40,364 bases of DNA from Actinomycetes bacterium (GTDB lineage Bacteria; Actinomycetota; Actinomycetes; S36-B12): assembly GCA_014190275.1 (NCBI GenBank), contig BJGE01000011.1:1-40364 (forward strand), read 5' to 3'. The first letter of the stretch is position 1. Each line of letters opens with the position of its first letter. The position numbers were made by a program, and so were the translations under genes. A model generated the notes under the pieces. The model was given only the letters and a program-made list of their open reading frames with translations, did not search any database and was not told the origin of the DNA. Shown in pieces: positions 8,584-15,459 of the stretch.

Positions 8584-9384
8584 ATGGCCCGTCAGCGGTT
8601 GGACCCGGGTCTGGACGCAATGCTGCTTTTCACCGATGTGGGCATCAACATCGCAAAGGGTAGGCGCCGACAAGGTGGTGGTCGGCGGCACCGGTTGCGC
8701 AGATTTGTGGGGGAACAAAGCCGGACGGGGTCATGGGTGCTGCGCGGGGTAACTACGCAAATTGCGGCGGGTGAGTCGGTGGCGGTGTTGGGGTTGAAGA
8801 ACTCCGGTCGTACCGAGTTCTTGCGGCTGGCGGCGGGCACTTTGATTGCGGATGAGGGTGTGGTGCGGCGACGTGCACCAGTCTTGCCCATGATCGACCT
8901 GGGCCGCGCATTTGATCGCGGGTTCACGGTGCGGCAGAACATCTACCTGCTCGGCGGGCTCTTGGGCATGACCCCCGGCAAGGTAGAAGTTGCCTTGCCA
9001 GAAATCGTCGAGACCGCGAGGCTCGCACCGAATATCGATAAGTACCTGCGCGGTGCCTCGGCTTTGACCCGGCAGAAGCTGGCTTGGAGCATCGCAATGG
9101 CAACCAAGGCACCGGTGGTCGCGGCTGACGAGATGCTAGTTGTTGGCGATGTGGAATCCCGAAAGCGCTGCCTGGCACAGGTGGAGAGACTCAAGGCGGC
9201 CGGAACCACCTTCTTGGTGTCTACCGACGTACCCCGCAAATTCGAGGGGTTCTTCGATCGCGCGATCGTTTTGCACAATGGCGGAGTCGTCGCTGATGGC
9301 AAAATGGAGGATGGTCTGGCGCTCCTGCGCGAACTTCGCCTGGCGAGCACCGCCGCAGGCACTGAAAAGGATGAAACCAAGTGA
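8584..9384 (+). CDS. Wzt/TagH-like ABC ATPase, degenerate motifs
   Basis: 266 aa. Overall layout matches the Wzt/TagH ATPase: VLRGVTTQIAAGESVAVLG, then a P-loop, then VVAADEMLVVGD and a C-terminal VADGKMED. Key residues are changed. The P-loop reads GLKNSGRT (70-77) with Arg76 where Lys is expected, the signature SSGM/LSGGQ is replaced by ALTRQK (160-165), and the switch His is Thr214 (VSTD instead of VSHD). Walker B Asp182-Glu183 and the following D-loop GD are kept. The reading frame is intact, so this is not a simple pseudogene. It probably partners the upstream permease; whether it hydrolyses ATP is doubtful. It lacks the extra C-terminal sugar-binding domain of some Wzt proteins. The next gene overlaps (GTGA). 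Confidence 0.85.
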   Translation: MARQRLDPGLDAMLLFTDVGINIAKGRRRQGGGRRHRLRRFVGEQSRTGSWVLRGVTTQIAAGESVAVLGLKNSGRTEFLRLAAGTLIADEGVVRRRAPVLPMIDLGRAFDRGFTVRQNIYLLGGLLGMTPGKVEVALPEIVETARLAPNIDKYLRGASALTRQKLAWSIAMATKAPVVAADEMLVVGDVESRKRCLAQVERLKAAGTTFLVSTDVPRKFEGFFDRAIVLHNGGVVADGKMEDGLALLRELRLASTAAGTEKDETK

Positions 9385-10178
9385 TTGAGCGGCCAATACG
9401 ACCGACAGTGGCTCAGGTCCGTGAAGTTGGCCAACCGCCCTCGGTGCGTGGTCGAGCCAATTCCGAGCATTGGGTTGCCGATGTTTATTTGCGATCCATT
9501 TCACCGCATCTGACGAGATTGCTACTTCGAACCTCGATCAGCGCCAACCAGGTGACCTGGCTGATGATCGCATCGGGTGCGTCCGCCGCATTTGTGCTCT
9601 TGATACCGGGGTTACCCGGTGCCGTGCTCGCCGTGTTTATGGGGCAGTTGCAGATGCTCTGGGATTGTTGTGATGGTGAAGTCGCACGTTGGCGCCAGAC
9701 GTCATCTCCCAAGGGAGTGTTCCTTGATCGAGTTGGGCATTACACCACCGAGGGTCTTATCCCAATTGCGTTGGGGCTACGTGCCGCTGGATTTCCGAAC
9801 CCGGGCTGGCTGGACAGCATTTGGCCGCTATTGGGGGCACTCCTAGCGGTGATCATCCTCTACAACAAAGCACTTAATGACATGGTGCACGTTTCGCGCG
9901 CCTATAACAATATGCCTAGACTCGAAGACAAGGCGACCGTTGGCATCCCGCAAAGTAGTGGCCTGCGGAGCTTGAGATCATTCGCGCGGTTCTTTCCGTT
10001 TCAGCGCGCGTACCACTCGGTTGAGTTGACGATCTTGGCCTTAATCGCTGCAATTGTCGATGTCTTCGCGGGCGGACTTGAAGCCACCCGGGTACTGGTG
10101 GCCGCGCTGGTCGTCTTGGGCCTAGTGACAATTGTCGGCCACCTGCTTTCGATTCTGTCATCGAGCAAGTTGAAGTAA
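9381..10178 (+). CDS. CDP-alcohol phosphotransferase family membrane protein
   Basis: 265 aa, about five to six membrane segments, of the CDP-alcohol phosphatidyltransferase family (PF01066). The motif is readable: Asp95, Asp98-Gly99, Ala102-Arg103, then Gly112 after eight residues and Asp116. The eighth conserved position, normally the catalytic-base Asp, is His120. Such enzymes transfer a phospho-alcohol from a CDP-activated donor to a hydroxyl acceptor. It starts with GTG overlapping the ATPase stop, and its co-transcription with a polysaccharide exporter favours a role in a phosphate-bearing surface polymer over bulk phospholipid synthesis. That role is inference. Confidence 0.88.
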   Translation: MIERPIRPTVAQVREVGQPPSVRGRANSEHWVADVYLRSISPHLTRLLLRTSISANQVTWLMIASGASAAFVLLIPGLPGAVLAVFMGQLQMLWDCCDGEVARWRQTSSPKGVFLDRVGHYTTEGLIPIALGLRAAGFPNPGWLDSIWPLLGALLAVIILYNKALNDMVHVSRAYNNMPRLEDKATVGIPQSSGLRSLRSFARFFPFQRAYHSVELTILALIAAIVDVFAGGLEATRVLVAALVVLGLVTIVGHLLSILSSSKLK

Positions 10179-10181
10179 GAC

Positions 10182-11063
10182 GTGCCCATCAATTCGGTCG
10201 AGGCGCCGCACTTCGCTGTGGTGATATTAACGATGGGCCAGCGGCCAGCGGACTTGCGCCGTGCTATTGACTCCGTACTTGCTCAGCGAGGCGTAAGTGT
10301 CGACGTAGTTGTAGTCGGTAATGGTTGGCAGCCGGTTGATCTGCCTGTCGGCGTTAAGGCTTGCCACCTTCGGGAAAACTTGGGTATCCCGGCCGGCCGC
10401 AATGCGGGTGTGTCTTTGGTGTCCGGCCAGTTACTGTTTTTCCTAGATGATGACGCATCCCTTCCGGACCAAATGTTCTTGCAAGTAGTAGCCAATCGCT
10501 TTGCGGCTGACGTTAACCTCGGCTTGATCCAGCCTCGGGTGGTAGACCCAAACGGGTTACCGGCCCCGCGTCGGTGGGTGCCACGACTTCGGGTCGGTGA
10601 TCCGGGTGAGCCAAGTCCAGCGACCGCACTTTGGGAGGGTGCGGTTGCTATTAGGCGATCACTGTTCGAGGTAATAGGGGGTTGGCCCGCCGATTTCTTC
10701 TACGCCCATGAAGGCATTGACCTGGTATGGCGGGTTTGGGATGAGGGCTTTGTGCCGTGGTACGCCGCGGACTTAATCGTTAATCACCCGGTCATTGATC
10801 CAGCACGGCACGAGGTGTATTACCGAATGAATGCGCGCAACCGCGTTTGGTTGGCGCGGCGCAACCTGCCGGTCGTGCTCGAGCCGCTTTATATCGGCAC
10901 CTGGGTGGGTTTGACGGTAGCGCGAGTCCACGACCGAGCTGCCCTTAAATCCTGGTTCGGGGGTTTACGCGAAGGGCTTCGGGTTAGGCCGGCCGGGCGC
11001 CGGCCGATGAAATGGCGCACCGTCTGGGCCATGACCAAAGCCGGGCGCCCCCCGGTGATTTAA
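10182..11063 (+). CDS. GT2 family glycosyltransferase
   Basis: 293 aa, GT2 domain from the N-terminus: FAVVILTMGQRPADLRRAI, VVVVGNGWQ, the LRENLGIPAGRNAGV segment, and the DxD-type LFFLDDDASL metal site near residue 90. LWEGAVAIRRSLFEVIGGWP and FYAHEGIDLVWRVWD complete the family pattern. The end is basic and may be membrane-associated; a weak hydrophobic stretch (LEPLYIGTWVGLTVA) lies near residue 230. The GTG start is 3 nt after the previous stop, so it belongs to the exporter operon. The GC-rich self-complementary end of the gene (11041-11055) may act in termination. Confidence 0.9.
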   Translation: MPINSVEAPHFAVVILTMGQRPADLRRAIDSVLAQRGVSVDVVVVGNGWQPVDLPVGVKACHLRENLGIPAGRNAGVSLVSGQLLFFLDDDASLPDQMFLQVVANRFAADVNLGLIQPRVVDPNGLPAPRRWVPRLRVGDPGEPSPATALWEGAVAIRRSLFEVIGGWPADFFYAHEGIDLVWRVWDEGFVPWYAADLIVNHPVIDPARHEVYYRMNARNRVWLARRNLPVVLEPLYIGTWVGLTVARVHDRAALKSWFGGLREGLRVRPAGRRPMKWRTVWAMTKAGRPPVI

Positions 11064-11514
11064 CACTTACCCCCACGCTGCAACCGGAGGGTTTAAACAC
11101 CCCACCTGGTGGTGGGAGACAGTGCTCCTTTTCAGGACCCTTCAAAGCAAGCAACGATGGGGTGCCCCGGGTTACCGCCGGAGGGGTTAAGGGTGCTGTC
11201 GACACCGGCCACCCCCGGGCGTACCCAACCGCACCCCAGTGCCAGCCGATCAGCCGGCGCGGAACTAACAGGGGCAGTCACATCAATTGCAGGCATTTGG
11301 CTTCCTTCCATCCGTCTAGTGGGCGTCGCGAACTTTAGCGACCCTTGAATTTGAACACCTATTAGGACAAAAGGCAAGGGGAAAACGCCAAGACTTCTCA
11401 AGCAGCCGGACTACCCCCGTGAACACGGACTACCGTGATTTCACAGTCTCCAAGGGTGGAGCCGCACCCCAGAAGGGCTCACGCCGATTAAGTTAGGGGG
11501 GTTTAATCACCCAG
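11064..11514 (+). other. Hairpin-rich intergenic region, possible ncRNA
   Basis: 451 bp between two convergent genes with no convincing gene. It contains a series of short perfect inverted repeats: CCCACC/GGTGGG (11101-11116), GTCGC/GCGAC (11325-11342), CCGT/ACGG around GAAC (11417-11428), CTCCA/TGGAG (11448-11461) and GATTAA/TTAATC (11487-11508). CGGACTACC occurs twice (11407-11415 and 11426-11434). No match to RNase P, tmRNA, SRP RNA or a known riboswitch core was recognised by eye. It could be a structured RNA gene or a set of 3' end structures; strand is undetermined. Confidence 0.4.
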
Positions 11515-12933
11515 CTACTGGGCGCAGAAGGATTCATCCGCTGTATTGATATTAGCGGTCCTATCCTCGGCGATATCTGATACCTCAACTGGCATGATCG
11601 CAGTGAAATCGCTGCCGATAATCAACGTCATGGTCTGACCTGATTTCTTAACGGATTCACCCGTTGCTTCAGCGGCAGCGATAAGAGTTTTCGCGGATAC
11701 ATCCCAGCGTGGGTCGTACTGCACCGTGGTGGTTGTCACGGCACTTGAACCGGCATTTGCGACCTCGCCGATCCTGAAGCCTTGCGCACTTAGTTGCTTA
11801 GCAACCTTCTTCGCCATGCCCTTGGTTGCTGTGCCGTTTAGAACATTGACACGGATCATCTCGGGTCGCACCTTAAGAATGACTTCACCGGAGCCACCAC
11901 TTGGTGGCCACGCGGTGTCATTGGCTATGGCATCCCAGATGGGAGCGCCCTTCTTTTTGCTGGGCAGCACGGTCGCCCCATCGCCACTTGGATACCAAGG
12001 CATGGTCACGAAGGTAATGCTGTTGGGTTTTAGGTCCTTCATACTTAGTGCTAGGTCCTGTAAATTTTGAATATCGGCCAGTTGCGGGTCAGCCGTGAGC
12101 GATTGGGTTGCCGCATCAAGGATGCTGAGCATGGTGGCCGGATTTAGCAATGTGCCACTTGATAGGACCGAGCGCACCAGTGACGACAAGAAGGCCTGTT
12201 GGCGGCGGATTCGTGAGGTATCGGAGCCATCGCCGAGGGTTTTGCGCGCCCGCACGAAGGCCAAGGCTTCTTCGCCCTGCACGATGTGCTTGCCCTTGCT
12301 TAGAACCAGTCCGCTCAGCGGATCGTTGACCGCTTCACTGACACAAATCTCGACACCGCCCACTGCATCGACTATGCGCTTGAAGCCACCAAAGTCAACA
12401 AGCATGAAATTGTTTAACGCAAGCCCGGTTAAATCCTGGACGGCTTTGATGGTGCAGCCTGGGCCGCCCAATTGAATGGCTTCATTGAAGCGGCCTTGGT
12501 AGCCGCCCCGGGTTTGGCCGTCCTTCTTGCATTTAGGCAAGGTGATCAAGGTATCGCGCGGAATGCTCACGGCGATCGCCGACTTTCGATCGGCACTTAC
12601 ATGCAACAAGATGGTGGTGTCAGATCGCTGCCCGGTTATTTCACTTGCTTTGCCGTACCCGCGATTGTCCTTGCCCGCCCGGGTGTCGCTGCCCATGAGC
12701 AGCACATTTAAGGGTGCGTAGGTGCCCGTGACTTCGTCGACCGCTGCAATGGGTGCCGGGGCCTGGCTGGGGGACCCGACTTCCTCGGAGATATCCACCG
12801 CCGTGATATTGCCTTCAAGGCGCCCCAGCAGCAGATTCACCCCCGCGCCAACCAAGGTGGCCCCCAAAATGGCGATCGCCAACACCATTGTCAGGACGCG
12901 GGTCCATCGGCCGGGGCGGGCAGCCTGCGACAT
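11515..12933 (-). CDS. LytR-CpsA-Psr (LCP) family protein
   Basis: 472 aa. One N-terminal membrane helix (about 13-37), then an extracellular LCP domain and a C-terminal LytR_C domain (about 355-440, RVNVLNGTATKGMAKKVAKQL). LCP hallmarks are NVLLMGSDTR (76-85), GQRSDTTILLHV with conserved Arg103 and Asp105, SIPRDT (123-128) and the FVRARKTLGDGSDTSRIRRQQ segment cut by family-conserved Arg residues. LCP enzymes move polyprenyl-phosphate-linked glycopolymers onto peptidoglycan, so this may be the ligase for the polymer made upstream. The ATG is preceded by GGAAGG inside an 11-nt palindrome. It is divergent from the SpoIID-like gene. No Cys or lipobox is seen at the N-terminus. Confidence 0.95.
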   Translation of the reverse strand: MSQAARPGRWTRVLTMVLAIAILGATLVGAGVNLLLGRLEGNITAVDISEEVGSPSQAPAPIAAVDEVTGTYAPLNVLLMGSDTRAGKDNRGYGKASEITGQRSDTTILLHVSADRKSAIAVSIPRDTLITLPKCKKDGQTRGGYQGRFNEAIQLGGPGCTIKAVQDLTGLALNNFMLVDFGGFKRIVDAVGGVEICVSEAVNDPLSGLVLSKGKHIVQGEEALAFVRARKTLGDGSDTSRIRRQQAFLSSLVRSVLSSGTLLNPATMLSILDAATQSLTADPQLADIQNLQDLALSMKDLKPNSITFVTMPWYPSGDGATVLPSKKKGAPIWDAIANDTAWPPSGGSGEVILKVRPEMIRVNVLNGTATKGMAKKVAKQLSAQGFRIGEVANAGSSAVTTTTVQYDPRWDVSAKTLIAAAEATGESVKKSGQTMTLIIGSDFTAIMPVEVSDIAEDRTANINTADESFCAQ

Positions 12934-12963
12934 CTTGGTGGAAGCCTTCCTTAGGGGTTATTC

Positions 12964-12969
12964 ATCGTA
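12964..12969 (-). promoter_or_regulatory. Possible -10 box for LCP gene
   Basis: The minus strand reads TACGAT here, predicting a start near 12957 and a leader of about 24 nt that contains GGAAGG. No good -35 hexamer was found at 16-18 bp. The same hexamer appears upstream of secA. Confidence 0.35.
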
Positions 12970-13076
12970 AGCCGGCACTACCCCCCAAGTGCGCAACGTT
13001 TGGACGCAGCAAGTCGGCGCGCCGTTCCCGGGCCGGGTTGGTAGCTGTTACTCCTGAGGCATGTGAGGATAGTGGG

Positions 13077-14714
13077 ATGTTGGCTTCCCCGACCTCCGGC
13101 CGACTGGCCGGGCTCACCGCCGCGCTGCTCGTAGGCACGCTAGCTATGAGCCCGGGGGCGCAGGCCGCCGAACCACCGCAAAATTTCGCTCTGGTCGGCA
13201 GCGGCTGGGGGCACGGGGTCGGGCTATCCCAATGGGGGGCCTATGGCATGGCCAAGGAAGGAATGGACGCCACCGCGATCGTCTCCCATTATTTTGCCAA
13301 TACCGAAGTCGCTGCAACCCAAGATGACATGGATATTCGAGTTGGTGTGCTGATTCAGGTGCCGGGGGCGCAGGTGCGCAGTGAGGTCCTTGAAGCCGGC
13401 GGCGGCGCCGTTGAAGTCACGGTGGGGCAGAACGTTGTAGTTGGTGGTCCGGCCGATGTTTTCAGCTTCACCCCGGGGGAGGGTTTCGTCAGCGTGCAGC
13501 GCTCGATAGGTGGGGTGGTGACCGACCTAGGCAGTGCATCAAGTGCAACGGTGCGGTGGGCCGGTACCAGAACCCCAGGTACAGCGACCGGCTCCGCAAC
13601 GTTGCTAAATGTGACCGGGCCAAAAGCTCGCTTCAACACGCCGGGGCATCGCTATCGCTATGGATATTTCGACATGGTACCGGTTGCAACTTCAAGTGGT
13701 CCGCGCCTCAATGTTGTCAATAGCCTGCGCGTGCATGATGAATATCTTTATGGCATCTCGGAGGTTTCCAATTCTTGGCCGGCTGCGGCGCTGCAAGCGC
13801 AAGTAATTGCGGCTCGCTCCTATGCACTGTCTAAGGTGAAACACGGGATCCGTAAACCCTGCGCATGTAATCTCGATGATGGCGATGGCCCATATTCCGA
13901 TCAATTCTTCACGGGTTGGGGTAAAGCCAGCAGTGCAATGGGCAATATGTGGGTTGACGCGGTGAATGCAACTCATGTGAGTGAAACCACTGCACTTGCA
14001 GTGTTATACGCGGGCGTACCTATCAGCGCCTTCTATACGGCATCCACCGGTGGGATGACCCAGGCCAGCAAAGATGCTTGGGGCGGCGCCTTGCCTTTTG
14101 CGGTCAGTGTTGATGATCATTGGTCACTGATCCCGCAAAATAGCAATGCTTCTTGGACGGTTAACGTGCCGCAGGCGCGAATGGCCGAGGTATTTGGACT
14201 CCCTGATGTTGGTTCGTTGAGCATTACCGAGCGGTACATCTCGGGCGCCGTCAAGAAGTTTCGCGCTACCGCATCCGATGGCACGGCGAAAGAGATCAGC
14301 GGCACCGAGTTACTCGCGCGCTTGAAACTTAAATCACCGTACGTGAATACCGTAAATGGTGAAGCTGGAGTGCCGGTGGTGGTACCGGTGGCGGCACCGG
14401 GTGCCCCGGTGACCATGACCGTATCCATGAACATCGGGCCCACTACCACGCCCAAAGAGGGGGCGTCGCTTAAGTTTCGCGGTCAGGTGGCGCCGGCAAC
14501 GAAGGGGCTACAGGTCGATCGCCAGATGTTGGTCGATGGGGTGTGGAAAACTGTTGCAACGAAGCTAACCAAGACCAATGGTTCGTATTCCTTCAAGATT
14601 AAGAAGTCGGTACCAGCGGGTGCGGTTTATAACTACCGGGTTGTGGTTTTGCAAAATGGTGAGGTGGTTGCGCAAAGCGCGGAAAGTGTGGTCACGGTTC
14701 TGCCAAGGAAATAG
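13077..14714 (+). CDS. Secreted SpoIID/LytB domain protein
   Basis: 545 aa from ATG 13077, the point where a signal peptide begins (basic start, hydrophobic LTAALLVGTLAM, cut near AQAAEP). The SpoIID/LytB domain follows: GSGWGHGVGLSQWGAYGMA near residue 42, YLYGISEVSNSWPAAALQAQVIAARSYAL split around 225, and SAFYTASTGGMT near 320. The last ~100 residues form an Ig-like beta domain. SpoIID homologues cleave denuded glycan strands or stimulate amidases; in a likely non-sporulating actinobacterium it may act in wall remodelling. The hexamer GAGGAT at -12 to -7 keeps the key A and T of a leaderless promoter. The 3' end overlaps the convergent TIGR03089 gene by 23 bp. Confidence 0.9.
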   Translation: MLASPTSGRLAGLTAALLVGTLAMSPGAQAAEPPQNFALVGSGWGHGVGLSQWGAYGMAKEGMDATAIVSHYFANTEVAATQDDMDIRVGVLIQVPGAQVRSEVLEAGGGAVEVTVGQNVVVGGPADVFSFTPGEGFVSVQRSIGGVVTDLGSASSATVRWAGTRTPGTATGSATLLNVTGPKARFNTPGHRYRYGYFDMVPVATSSGPRLNVVNSLRVHDEYLYGISEVSNSWPAAALQAQVIAARSYALSKVKHGIRKPCACNLDDGDGPYSDQFFTGWGKASSAMGNMWVDAVNATHVSETTALAVLYAGVPISAFYTASTGGMTQASKDAWGGALPFAVSVDDHWSLIPQNSNASWTVNVPQARMAEVFGLPDVGSLSITERYISGAVKKFRATASDGTAKEISGTELLARLKLKSPYVNTVNGEAGVPVVVPVAAPGAPVTMTVSMNIGPTTTPKEGASLKFRGQVAPATKGLQVDRQMLVDGVWKTVATKLTKTNGSYSFKIKKSVPAGAVYNYRVVVLQNGEVVAQSAESVVTVLPRK

Positions 14715-15420
14715 TGACACCCTCTTGGGCGATAACCGATGATCGATCAATGTTTCCATCGATGACTACCACCGAGCCAACTTCGAGAAGTGGCACAAAC
14801 GGTGGGAGCAGCCACCCATCAAGATCATCAGATGGTGGCATTGAAATCATTAAGCGATCACTCGGGCCCAGCCCCAATTGCGCTATGCGCTCACGAGCTT
14901 GGGCCAGCAATTCACGGATGCAGTATTCCTGACCGTTGATCTGCAGCGCCTGTTCGGTATCCGAAACAGGTTCCGCGTAGAAAGAATCTGGCTGCAGTCG
15001 GATTATTGACGCGGCATCGATGCAGCCAGCTGGTAGATCAGCGATAGGCAGGCCGAATGGATGAAGTGACACCACGACCGGTGCGTCGCACCCTTCTTCG
15101 ATCACCTTGGCGACTTCAGCTGGGCCGCAGACCGTTAAGGCCGCGGTTGCCGGCGCGCCCTCGACGGCAAGGCTTACGCCTTGGCTCCACGCGGCCAATG
15201 ACCAAACACTGCGTTGCCAATGCCAGGGCAGATGGGCGGCGATTTGATCGCCGGGCTCAAGGGACCACTCCTCGCGCAGGGCGCCAGCGAGTTTTGCCAC
15301 GGCGTTTTCTAAGGATGTTGATGAAAGCTCGGTCCGAGCGGCGCCGAGATAGGTCAGGGCCGGTGCGGCTCCAAAATTGCGCCGCCGCTTGGTTAGTAGA
15401 TCCCAGACTGGATTAGCCAC
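14692..15420 (-). CDS. TIGR03089 family protein (adenylation-domain relative)
   Basis: 242 aa. It resembles the N-terminal part of AMP-forming acyl-CoA synthetases: an opening helix, YLGAARTELSSTSLENAVAKLA, LEPGDQIAAHLPWHWQRSVWSLAAWSQG and a later GWLLPPFVPLLEVGSVVVIDG. The large C-terminal lid and the core ATP-binding STGTTGxPK signature are absent. This short form is the usual length of TIGR03089 in actinobacteria and is found near LCP and mannose genes, so it is not a local truncation. Function is unknown. The GTG start has TAAGTT exactly at -12 to -7. The start region is divergent from manC, 39 bp away. Confidence 0.83.
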   Translation of the reverse strand: MANPVWDLLTKRRRNFGAAPALTYLGAARTELSSTSLENAVAKLAGALREEWSLEPGDQIAAHLPWHWQRSVWSLAAWSQGVSLAVEGAPATAALTVCGPAEVAKVIEEGCDAPVVVSLHPFGLPIADLPAGCIDAASIIRLQPDSFYAEPVSDTEQALQINGQEYCIRELLAQARERIAQLGLGPSDRLMISMPPSDDLDGWLLPPFVPLLEVGSVVVIDGNIDRSSVIAQEGVTISLAEP

Positions 15421-15426
15421 CTGCCC

Positions 15427-15432
15427 AACTTA
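15427..15432 (-). promoter_or_regulatory. -10 box of TIGR03089 gene, leaderless
   Basis: TAAGTT on the minus strand lies at -12 to -7 from GTG 15420, with no ribosome-binding site upstream. It sits in the short divergent gap shared with the manC start. Confidence 0.6.
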
Positions 15433-15459
15433 CCCATGGGTCTGTGGCACGCTAGCGCC

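Noticed and set aside
8584-9384. Pseudogene call for the ABC ATPase
   Set aside because: The frame is full length, coupled to both neighbours and keeps Walker B; changes are confined to motifs and look like substitution in a maintained protein.
11132-11401. 89-codon minus-strand frame in the structured gap
   Set aside because: The longer form runs through several hairpins, has no family resemblance and no ribosome site at its first ATG. Only the shorter internal frame is kept, as a low-interest finding.
11064-11514. RNase P RNA, tmRNA or SRP RNA
   Set aside because: Both strands were scanned for the GAGGAAAGTCCG core, the tmRNA tRNA-like end with its tag frame and the SRP GGAAGG domain with flanking sequences. 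A GGAAGGAAGC stretch on the minus strand resembles the SRP tip but lacks the flanking conserved bases.
14692-15420. Truncated acyl-CoA synthetase pseudogene
   Set aside because: The 242-aa length is normal for the TIGR03089 family, and the gene has its own TAnnnT start signal.
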